64,000 bases of DNA from the NCBI GenBank assembly GCA_037349315.1, contig JBAIAC010000027.1, positions 10,793,501 through 10,857,500 on the forward strand, in the 5' to 3' direction. The notes below the pieces were generated by a model, which saw nothing but the letters and a program-made list of their open reading frames with translations, made no database searches and was not told where the DNA came from. Made by a program: the position numbers and the translations under genes. This stretch comes from Chelydra serpentina. Lineage: Eukaryota > Chordata > Testudines > Chelydridae. Positions 55,111-64,000 of this stretch are shown here, piece by piece; position 1 is the stretch's first letter; every line of letters begins with the position of its first letter.

Positions 55111-57327
55111 CTCCAGCACTTACAATGACATCACACCAGAACTCCAGCGGCCTGTCTTATTCTTATGGATGCAAGCACAATTTCCCAGACTTCCAGTTCA
55201 AACATGTTTCCAATAAAGATCTCCATGGGCCTGCCAACCCTTTTGCTATCATCAATCACCATTTGGACGTCATCACACTTCATGGTGTGGAAACGAAATG
55301 TCACCTTTTTGCAAAGCCAAGAAAAGTGTTATTGAATTATTATTTTTAAACTGAGCTGCTGCCATCAGTGACTAGCATATTTATTAATCTGCTCACCTAT
55401 CACAGCCTTGCCAGGGACCTTCATTAAACAGCTCTTATTAGGTCTGTAGAGAAATGTGTCGGCAAAGTTTCAAAAGCTAAATGGCATGATGTAAGTGTAT
55501 GCAAGTGTAAATACCGGTCACATTTTTAACATGTTCTGCTGTCTTGATGGGAACAATATTATTCTTGACAGCTGATAGTGCAAACTCTTAACATCCAAGA
55601 AATTGTGGAATTACTCCACAGAGCTAGACCAAGTCAATGATAGGCCCATGGACCAAACTGACTCTTGAAAGGAACTGTGGGTAAAAATGCCTTCTAGAAT
55701 TGAGGAAATATCTCTAAAACAATCAGTACCCATCAGCTCTGTATATTTATAACCATGAAATGTCTATTTATCCTTTTCTTTCTTTTTTATGCAGTTCATT
55801 CAGAATCAATTTTGTTTATAAGGCAGTCAGTTAAGTTCTTCATTGGGGGTGGGGGAGGGGGAGATTGTGCCTTCTAGGAGACACTTTAATTGACATAGGA
55901 TCAAGTTTTCAGTGCCTCTGTCCCATGGATCCAACCATTGTAGGTGTCTGGGAATAGTCACATGTTTATATGATCTGAAACATAAATACACTCACACAAA
56001 CACCCTCTTAATCCACTTACACTATTTTTAGAATCAGATTTGCAGCTGGGCTCATCCTTATGCCAAGTTTCATTTCGATGTGACTTTAAAACAGGCATCC
56101 TCTAAAACCCCTGAAATGCCAAACTGCTGACCATTAATCATAAGGTCACACATACCACATTATATAGTAACTGGGTACATTTTTGTAAAGAATGTGTGTT
56201 TCTTACTTCATTCTTTAACATGCCTAAATGGTACATAGGCCTTGTGCTGCCTCTCTGCACTGGAGTTAATTTCACTCTTTGTGTTTTATAATTTCCACAT
56301 TAGTACTTAAACTATGAAGGCAAAAGTTGTGATCCTAAATTTCCCCTGCATTTGAGTGCAACAGCATAACCATCATGAAGCAGAACTTACTTTTGATCCA
56401 CTTATAAAAGTGGGTCATTCAACTGCTGTCTCCTCTCCTCTCCCCAACCCATCGCATCTTAATTCCTCCCACGTTTGATAACGCTGATTTCTCCAGGACT
56501 GTCTCTATGTCTAAATGGAACAGTAGGCAGTAGCAGACATGCACCTGGCTTCATAATTCACTGTAGGCACAGATCACCTGTCTTCAAAAAAGATGAACCT
56601 TCAGACAAAGTTAAGATGGTGACACACAGCATTCTTTGTAGCATGGGAGACCTATAAGACGCAGTGAGTATAAAGCTGGACCAATTCATGTGCGCAGCAT
56701 TCTGGTATTTTACCTCTGTGTTTAGGCTTATGCTATTTACATAAAAAAGACTGATTCTAATTTTTAAAAAAAGTTAATAGAGTCAGCCAGATTTGTCAGG
56801 GGTTAATTAAATAACTTAGTGCCTCCAGATCAAACTGAAGAATTAAGGTACATCCTAAAGTCTTGGGCTAATTCTAGCATACCTGGAACTGCAGAGTAGA
56901 ATGTCTGATTCTATATCTGCTATGTAGATCTGTGAGACCGAGTTCTATCCTTTGTCCTGTCTATTCATTTTAGTTAAGCAATGATTTTCCGCTTTCGGAA
57001 ATTACCACCAGTCCCGTTTTTAAGACTGGGACATAACCTAGTAATATAAGCCCCTATTACAAAGCAGGACAAGTGATAACTGAATTTCATCATTTTTGAA
57101 ATCTCCTGGCTTTTCTCTCTCAGGTGAATCTAAGCCAATCGTTTAACTTTTCAGGCAGAGCTGTGGTGATTTTATTAGTTCTTAGCTCCATCTAGTGACT
57201 AAAAGATATTTCTCACCCATGCCAACATGGATTTCTAATCAGAAAACTTCTCTGCAATATAGGTGGCAACTCCCAAGAGAAGGAAGGAGGGGAACTTGTC
57301 TGCCAACCTTAATATTCTGCTATCCTC
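55111..57327. other. Long unique stretch, no gene seen
   Basis: Includes a G-rich tract near 55846-55863 (GGGGGTGGGGGAGGGGGAG). No other feature can be supported. Confidence 0.4.
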
Positions 57328-57330
57328 TTA

Positions 57331-57552
57331 GGCTATATCTACACTTCACTTTCGTCGATAAAACTTTTGTCGTTCAGGGGTGTGAAAAAACACATCCCAG
57401 ACTGACAAAAGGTTTACTGACAAAAAGCCCCTTGTTGTGGGTGGTTTCTCTCCTGCCGACAAAGAGCGAGTGTGACTGCGTGCCTTACAGCAGTAAGAGT
57501 TTAGCGGCGCATCTGTGCCGCTGTAAGCTGTTCAGTCAGTGTAGACATAGCC
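57331..57552. mobile_element. Harbinger-like MITE with TTA TSD
   Basis: TIRs GGCTATATCTACACTT and CAGTGTAGACATAGCC; TSD TTA at 57328-57330 and 57553-57555. The interior has paired words TTTTGTCGTTCAGGGG and CAGACTGACAAAAGG, and GCGGCGCATCTGTGCCGC. Non-coding; a 164-codon frame crossing it (57195-57689) is fortuitous. Confidence 0.88.
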
Positions 57553-57555
57553 TTA

Positions 57556-58424
57556 GCCTCCATCAATGCATTTGTAGGATTAGCGTGTTCTCACTCCTGA
57601 TCCACTTCCCTGCCAATTGTATACATGCATTGGTCTGCTGTTACGTACAGTATTCTGTGCAGAATGATTGTTCTCACTGCTTTGCTTGATGCTGGCCTTC
57701 ACTTGATAAAATGTAATTTCTTTTGTTATAAATGGCACAATATTTAACTTCATATAGAGAAATGGCCCTGAGACTCTTATTCCCCAGGATATGGCTAGCA
57801 GGAAAGAGGATGCGGCTGTTAGCACTGTGTTTAACTCTGAGGGTCCGAAGTTGGGTCTTTATTATTGTGTATATTTGTGACTTGACCCAAAAGAACAATG
57901 AATGCAATAATAATCAGATCCCATCTCAAAAGACCAATTACATACCTCATGACAAATGTACCTTACATCTCTCAAAGATACAGCTGCTAGCCAATCCTAT
58001 ATTAACCTAACTAAACATTTAGCTAGGAAAAAGAAATGAGTTATTTACAAGGTTAAAGCAGGTAAACATACACACACAAATGAGTTAGTCTTAGGTTTCA
58101 AAAGGTAATAGAAACTGCTGTAATATGTAAGCTCTATATATCCTTTAGGGCTAACCCAAGGGAAACAGCTTGGGGATCCCTTGCTTATGCTTGGAAATAT
58201 TGTCCTCTCCAAATTCCAAGCAGCACAGTGATGCAGTTCCTTCTGGTCAGGCATTTTTATTCCCTTCCCCCCAGAATTCAAACTGATGGAGCAGGTGTTA
58301 GAACCTGTTTCCTCTTAGGAGTGTGCGGGGAAGGGCGGGAAATCAACAAAGTCTTTGTCCTTTGATGTTTCACAATAGCTCATTTGGTTTCAGTGGGCCT
58401 TTGTGGGCACAACCAGCACTTTGC
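57556..58424. other. No recognised gene
   Basis: Unique sequence with short overlapping frames on both strands. Confidence 0.4.
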
Positions 58425-58432
58425 ACTAATCA

Positions 58433-59258
58433 TAGGTTGCTAGGGGTCCGGTTTTCGACCGGAACGCCCGGTCGAAAACAGACCCTAGTGGCTCCGATCA
58501 GCACCACTGACCAGGCCATTAAAAGTCCAGCTGGGCAGTGCAGCGGGGCTGTCAGGCTCCCTGCCCGGCTCTGCGCAGCTCCCAGGAAGTGGACAGCATA
58601 TCCCTCCGGCTCAGGAGTGGCCACAGGGGCTCCGTGCACTGCCCCCGCCCCGAGAACCAGCTCCGCAGCTCCCATTGGCCGGGAACCGTACCATGGCCAA
58701 TGGGAGCTGCGTGGGTAGTGCCTGCGGGTGGGGGTAGCATACAGAGCCCCCTGGCCTCCCCTCCACCTAGGCGCTGGAGGGACATGTCACCGCATCCCGG
58801 GAGGTGCCTAAGGTCAGTACCACCCACAGCCTGAGCCCCAGAGCCCCTCCCACACCCCAACCCCCTTCCCCTGCCCAAAGCTCCTCTCCCGCACTCCGAA
58901 CTCCTCAGCCCCAGCCAGGAGCCACCTCCTGCACCCCAAACCCCTCAGCCCCACCCCAACCCCCCTGCCCCAGCTCAGAGTCCCCTCCCCCATGCCAAAC
59001 CCCTTGGCCCCACCCCCCAGCCCGAAGTCCCCTCCTATACCCCAAACCGCTCATCCCCAGCCGGAGCCCGCACCCCAACCCCCTGCCCCAGCCTAGTGAA
59101 AATGAGCAAGTGATCAAGGAGGGGAGCAGCAGAGGTGGGGGAATGGAGTGAGCGGGGCAGGACCTCAGAGAAGGGGTGGAGCAGAGGCAGGGCCTCAAGG
59201 AAGGGATGGAGCAGGGAAAGGTGTTCATTCTTTTGCGATTCAAAAGTTGGCAACCCTA
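58433..59258. mobile_element. 826-bp GC-rich hAT-like element
   Basis: Ends TAGGTTGCTAGG and GTTGGCAACCCTA (a TAGGGTTGCCA-type TIR); TSD ACTAATCA (58425-58432) and ACTAATTA (59259-59266), 7 of 8 matching. Near the left end is a hairpin, GGTTTTCGACCGGAACG with CCGGTCGAAAAC (58450-58481). A central palindrome, GCAGCTCCCATTGGCC with GGCCAATGGGAGCTGC, lies at 58665-58710. The right half is CCCCAAACCCC-rich. Frames on both strands are compositional. Confidence 0.88.
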
Positions 59259-59579
59259 ACTAATTAATGCTGCTTCCCTGTGTGGTAAGTTACACAATTA
59301 CAGAGGTTTACACTGCAAACATTCAATATAACTTTATAGCATGGGCTACAAGTGTTCTGAGTGAGATCAGCGCCTATAGAATCCTACAAACTTTTCATCA
59401 GATCAAAACACTGAACACATGCTTATCAACCTAGCCTCTGTTTTAAGAGTGCTAACACATGGGTGAGCCAGACTGGTGTCCAGCATGCATTTCTTATGCC
59501 CCTGGGCATGAGCTGGCACCTGGTCTGTCAGTGTTACAATAACGAATTGATAAAGCGTGTGATTTGGGAGCATTACATC

Positions 59580-59712
59580 CTTGATTAGATTGTAAACCTG
59601 TTGGTGCAGGGACCATCGTTTTGTTTGGTGTTTGTACAGTGCCTAGTGCAGTGGGATCCTGGTCCAGGACCTGGACTCCCGAGTGCGAGGGTAATACAAA
59701 CAACAATGATAA
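59580..59712 (+). repeat. L2/L3-type tail relic
   Basis: TTAGATTGTAAACCTGTTGG, GGTGTTTGTACAGTGCCTAG and GTGGGATCCTGGTCCAGG, ending GGTAATACAAACAACAATGA, give the clearest direct-orientation copy in the window. Confidence 0.88.
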
Positions 59713-59852
59713 AAGTTTTCCACTGCATGCATCCGACGAAGTGGGTATTCACCCACGAAAGCTTATGCTCCAATACGTCTGTTAGTCTATAAAGTGCCAC
59801 AGGACTCTTTGTGGCTTCTACAGATCTAGACTAACACGGCTACCCCTCTGAT
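59713..59852 (+). mobile_element. Penelope-like retroelement tail with hammerhead-like core
   Basis: CCGACGA (59733-59739), hairpin arms GTGGG/CCCAC (59741-59755), CGAAA (59756-59760), mini-stem GC-TTAT-GC followed by TC (59761-59770). Then CAATACGTCTGTTAGTC, AAGTGCCACAGGACTCTTTG and terminus GACTAACACGGCTACCCC. The layout matches a type-I hammerhead with three-base-pair stem III, but U4 is C, which should abolish normal activity, and stem I pairing is weak. Insertion follows directly on an L2 tail. Confidence 0.65.
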
Positions 59853-59879
59853 AAATGATAAAAGTGGCTCTCTCACTGC

Positions 59880-60095
59880 TACAATATAAATTCTTTAGGG
59901 CAAGGGGTTTGTGGGGCGAAAGGGGAATTGCGTCTTATTAGTTGTTCAGTGCTGTGTACAGTAACAGCACTATACAAAATAAACAGACACGCAGATGAAG
60001 TAACTTGTCCAAGGTCACACCAGGTGTCTGGCAGTGTCAGGAATTGAATCCAGAATGCCTGAGTGCTAGTACTGTACCTTCACCACCACACCAAC
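59880..60095. repeat. L2-tail and MIR relics, mixed orientation
   Basis: TTCTTTAGGGCAAGGGG and TTCAGTGCTGTGTACAG read as a direct tail. From about 59985, GAAGTAACTTGTCCAAGGTC, GGAATTGAATCCAGAATGCC and ACCTTCACCACCACACC read as reverse MIR. Confidence 0.7.
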
Positions 60096-62174
60096 TTTTT
60101 GCTCCTGATTACTTGTCTGCAAAGGATCATGAACACGAACAATGTGTACTCTAAATACAAAATTACTGAATTATTTCATGTGCTACCCTATAAGAACTCT
60201 AATATTTTCTTTTCTTTCAGTGTGCACAGTGCTTTCATTTATACACTGTAATCATTAGGGGATCATTATTTCTCTGCTACAGCAGAAAATACTTTTTGTA
60301 CCTTGCTTTCCCCTCTTTTTTCCCAGATAAAGAAATTTCAGAATTCTTGTTACTGTTACTAGGACCTTTTCTTTCAAGACCTATTTATTAAGTGTAATCC
60401 CAGGAACAAGTTTTTGTTGTTTTTAAGAAATCATTTCACCTCTCTAGAAACCCCTTTCCTTGGTTATCGTAGATTGCAAGTTGACCTCTCCATTAAAAGA
60501 GAAACACAGGCGAGTCTCATCTTGCACACATTTAACATGTGCGGATTCAGCTTTGCGCGGTTGGCCAAAACAAAAACGAGAACAACAACAATTTTAATAC
60601 TTTCCCTGTAGTGCGGGCGATTCCACCTGCCATTACACTCAATGTAATTTTGACTATTTACAGCAGGGATAGTTTGAAAACTGAACTATCTGGTGCAGAG
60701 ATGCCATGTTATTAGTTGACATCCGTTATCATGACACAGTGCGATGGTAGCACTGATCGCTGTTAGCCTGTTTCGCACCCTTTGCCTGGAAGAGACTTCA
60801 ACAACTTCAAAATCACATATTGACCCTTCAAAATTATAAACACTGGATGTACATATTTTCTTGCCTTTCCTTCCACTTAAACACAGGGATGTGACCTGGG
60901 ATTTGAAACCCTCTGCTTTCATTGCCATGTACAAACTTTAATGAATAAAAGCAGGGATTGCTCACCTTTCAACAGTACCTGTCATCAGAATCGGCACAAC
61001 TCTCACTGGTTCTTAGGCATTGCGCTGCCTGTGGCAATGAACAGCTTTGGATTTGCTTAGAAGTTTCTGCGGTTAGCAACACTGACACTTGCTCGGGGGG
61101 GTTCTTAATGTGTGATGTAAAGAGACAGCAAAGCATTTTCCATTTCCTCAGGAAAGATGTTAAGTAAATTCATGGTGAAAGATAAAGAGGCAGCTGGTAG
61201 ATTCTACCACTGGAGGAGGAGAACTGTATTTGGCTCTGATCTTGGTCAAATTATGAGGCAAAAATGATGTCAATAATAAAGAAGATTTTTAGGTTTTTAA
61301 ATACCAGAGATGTTTTGAAGGATCCAGATCAGAGGAGCAAGATGAAGAATATGTACAGCTGCGAGGTAAATGTAAGGGTGGTCTGCATATAGGTGTGTTT
61401 ACATATGGAGTCTGTTTCTGCATGGCAGTCCATAGCTGTGTAGGACTGAAGCCGATACTGCAGTATGCTTTGTGTTTCTACAGTAATTTGGTTGTATTAA
61501 TGTGCATGTAACTTTCAACAAAACCTGAAAGCACTTCATTATTTTTTTTCAAATTTACCTATGGGCCCTATAATAACCCTAGTGTTCGTCCTTGTGAACT
61601 AGCCATAGGCTAAGCTGGAAGTTGTATACACGAACTGTTTGAGTACAAAAAGGCTGAACGTGTTTCTTTTTCATTTGAAGACATAGCCTTATTCCCCTGC
61701 TCATAAAACTCGAAAATGGTGCCATGGATTATGCTCAAACTTGCGTGTGCACAGACAAAACCAGTATTTGGCTGAGACCAAGCATTTAAAATGTCAGCTA
61801 AAAGGATATTTTTAGAAAATGTTAAAAGCAAGAATCAGGCCCCATGTATTACATTTATGGCAGTAGTGCTAGCAACTGCTACAGTTGTTAAGGGGGAATC
61901 ATTTTTGTTATCTGTAACTTCATCCAAATCTCGCTGGTAGCTTGAACGCTTTTCTCCCTCATTCTGCATTATTCCGAATTCCTGTCTTCCAAAGTAGTCA
62001 GAATCAGGTAGACACATTGATACTATGCTCTAGTTTTGGTGCTTTGCATAGATTAACAAAATAATATTTAATTATTTCTGTCCTGTGATTTATATAATTA
62101 TTTTCCTGGGTTGTTGGGGGCTTTTTGTGTGACAGAACATGACATTACCTCAGACTGGATTTATAAGGCGGAAC
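60096..62174. other. Long unique stretch, no gene seen
   Basis: No repeat termini or coding evidence; AT-rich with short frames on both strands. Confidence 0.4.
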
Positions 62175-62335
62175 ATGTCAAGCCAAGAATACCTTTTCAT
62201 TAAATTCTGATGGAAAATGGAACATGGTTGGGAAAATTCTAGCAAAAAATGTTACGGTTTTCAGATCAGATTTAGAGCGAGTCAATTTTTCTCGAAAATG
62301 GAAAATGTAATCAGAACATTCTCAGTTTTCCCTCC
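62175..62335. repeat. AT-rich GAAAATGG-type repeat, copy 5
   Basis: AAATTCTGATGGAAAATGG, GGGAAAATTCTAGCAAAAAA and TTTTTCTCGAAAATGGAAAA resemble the other AT-rich copies. Boundaries are unclear. Confidence 0.4.
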
Positions 62336-63020
62336 ACCCCCAGTATCCGTTTAGAGTTAGGAAGATGGGTCTTCTGAAGCAACTGGCATTAGCGAGGCAG
62401 GATACTGGCTGAGAGTGGGCCGTTGGCTTAATCTGGTATGGCAGAATTTGGTGGAAGTTATTACACACCTGCCTGCTTCCACATAAAAGATCCACAGTGA
62501 CATTACAGTCACATGCACTCTTTGCCATGAGCAGGTGCATTCCAAGACCGCTTTGGTTCGGAATGTAATTACCAAGGTTAATCTAGTGCACAGTTAACAT
62601 TGTCTGAACAATTAAGTAAATGCCATTAGCTGCCGGTACAGAGTCACTGCACCATTAATGCAAGCATGTCTGCTGCTGTCACAGACTTCCCCTGTGCTGT
62701 TGTGAGCGCAGCCTCGTTGTGCCCTGGTGGATGTAGCTGCACTATGGGAAGGAGAGGGGGATGTCTGGGCAAAGCAGAACTAAAGTGATCGTGCATCAGT
62801 CATTTGTGCCTCTTCACTTGAATGAACAAGATACTTCTGCTTTAATTAATGTCCGTGCAATCAGGAGAAACACAGCGAAGAAGGTTATTTAGCAAATGTC
62901 TGACGGTTACTGGAATAGTTCTGATGAGCTCTCGGAGGGCAAGGACTCTCTGTGTGTGTTGGCAATGTCACGCATTCTTGTGGGAGCTGACTGAATACAA
63001 ATAGTTTAGTAGGAAGGAGG
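62336..63020. other. Unique sequence, candidate conserved non-coding element
   Basis: GGAATGTAATTACCAAGG, GCCATTAGCTGCC, GCACCATTAATGCAAGC and TTTAATTAATGTCC are homeodomain-type words in otherwise complex, non-repetitive sequence. No coding signal. Confidence 0.4.
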
Positions 63021-63057
63021 GGTTTTTTTTGTTTTTGTTTTTGTTTTGTTTTTGTTC
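63021..63057. repeat. T-rich (TTTTTG)n simple repeat
   Basis: A run of eight T followed by GTTTTTGTTTTTG-type units. Confidence 0.95.
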
Positions 63058-63633
63058 TACCTTTTATTCCTTTCTTGAGTCAGTGCTGCAGCTGGGAAGG
63101 TGGGTCATGAGATGCTTCTGGGGCTAACCACACCCATAAATAGGTGGTTATACTCAAATATCAGCTGTGCAGGGCTTTCTCAAGCTATGGAGTTGAGCTG
63201 GTCAAAACTTTGAGTGGGAGCAGGTGGGGGGGGGGGCATAGAAGCACCCCTTGAGCCCCAGTGTCCCCAGGTTGTCTGTCCCTTGTAGCCAGGAGGAGGA
63301 CTCACAAGTCACCCTGGTTTCAATTTGCGTCAGTCTCTCTGTAGTTGGCTCAGTCTGCACAGAGAAAGCAGCAAATCCACTTCATTGCAACCGGTCACGG
63401 TTAAGACTGTTCTCACTGTGCCTACTTCAGTATTCTAGCATTTTGTTAGCGGTTGGTCTAGATGAATGTTGTCTTAGCTAAGGTGAAGGCCTGATCTTAT
63501 TTGCTTTGATGGTAAAAGCTTGAGAGCAAGAAGTTATCCTATAAATACTGTAGTGTGTATATATAGTGCCTGGCTGCCATACTGCCTGGAAACAACACAC
63601 AAAATGTTCTGTAGGACCTAGCCCTGTACTAGC
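63058..63633. other. No recognised feature; G run near 63227
   Basis: Unique sequence. Confidence 0.4.
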
Positions 63634-63750
63634 AGGCATAGGTGCTGACTTTTGGTTTTGCCAGTGGGTGCCCTCCCTAGGCCCCAGCCCTGCTCCGCCC
63701 CTTCCCCCTCCTTTCCACCGCTCGCTCCTCTACGCCCCCTCCTCTGAGTA
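63634..63750 (+). repeat. GC-rich DNA-transposon fragment
   Basis: GGTGCTGACTTTTGGTTTTG, GGGTGCCCTCCCTAGGCCCC and CCCTGCTCCGCCCCTTCCCC resemble a turtle hAT-like family of the GGCACCGACTTTNG type. Only part is present. Confidence 0.45.
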
Positions 63751-64000
63751 CGTCTGCCAGTTTGGGGAGGCTATTTTCTGCATATTTATACAGTTCTTTC
63801 ATATTCTAGTTATTGAATGCGACTATCATTGGTATGTTAACAATTTAATCATTAAAATAGTAAAGAACAACCTAATTACATAAATTACAGTACATTTAAA
63901 ATCATTAAAATTCCCACTGTTGATTTTCACCACAAATTTATCCATCTTTCAACCTGGCCCTATAATTATAGTACGAACAAATGAAAAACACGTCCCTTCC
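63751..64000. other. No recognised feature
   Basis: AT-rich unique sequence to the window end. Confidence 0.4.

Noticed and set aside
57195..57689. 164-codon open frame on the plus strand
   Set aside because: It runs straight through a Harbinger-like MITE (57331-57552), so it cannot be an ancient conserved gene. No domain is visible.
58323..59243. Several 80-131 codon frames in GC-rich sequence
   Set aside because: They fall in or across the hAT-like element at 58433-59258 and show no protein family features.

Overview
This window looks like non-coding DNA from a cryptodiran turtle. The main evidence is two copies (1241-1417 and 6053-6230) of a SINE with a tRNA-like head (A- and B-box) and a CR1-type tail ending in ATTCTATGATTC-like sequence, the architecture known for the Cry/PolIII SINEs of hidden-necked turtles. 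The other repeats also fit an archosaur/turtle genome: CR1 LINE fragments, many MIR- and L2-like relics, and abundant short non-autonomous DNA transposons with clear terminal inverted repeats (TIRs) and target-site duplications (TSDs). I found no protein-coding gene, exon, tRNA gene, rRNA gene or CRISPR array. The longest open frames lie in GC-rich transposon bodies, are open on both strands at once and resemble no protein family. The only recognisable protein remnants are two decayed CR1 reverse-transcriptase fragments.

Layout. 0-6 kb: a MIR/L2 relic, a CpG-rich Harbinger-like MITE with three internal hairpins (943-1237), a SINE abutting it, a 124-bp hAT-like element (3171-3294), an LTR-like repeat with a 46-47 bp tandem array (4376-4965), and a Penelope-like tail with a hammerhead-like core (5305-5465). 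6-22 kb: a second SINE, two CR1 3-prime fragments in opposite orientation (8046-8645 and 10427-11461), foldback elements, a local duplication (17.5 and 18.0 kb), another LTR-like repeat (19.9-20.7 kb), and a CR1 tail split by a 161-bp hAT-like element with a perfect 8-bp TSD (21931-22091). 22-38 kb: foldbacks, a second hammerhead-like tail (24.1 kb), MIR copies, a second copy of the 161-bp family (29857-30058), an unclassified repeat present twice (28.1 and 35.0 kb), and a dense group of hAT-like elements (34355-34690, 35225-35921, 36655-36965, 37658-38165). 38-64 kb: AT-rich GAAAATTTC-type elements, long microsatellites, a Harbinger-like MITE nested in a MIR/L2 relic (44945-45254), a purine-rich degenerate minisatellite (48.1-48.7 kb), two more GC-rich hAT-like elements (52082-52738 and 58433-59258), a third Harbinger-like MITE (57331-57552), and a third hammerhead-like tail (59.7 kb).

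Between the repeats are unique, often AT-rich stretches. Several are dense in homeodomain- and SOX-like motifs (about 7.1, 12.7, 16.1, 21.2 and 62.6 kb) and are candidate conserved non-coding elements, which would fit a gene desert or a large intron. Genes do not act together here. The biology on view is layered transposition, hairpin-forming DNA and possible distal regulation. Family names rest on remembered consensus features and TIR/TSD structure, not on a database search.
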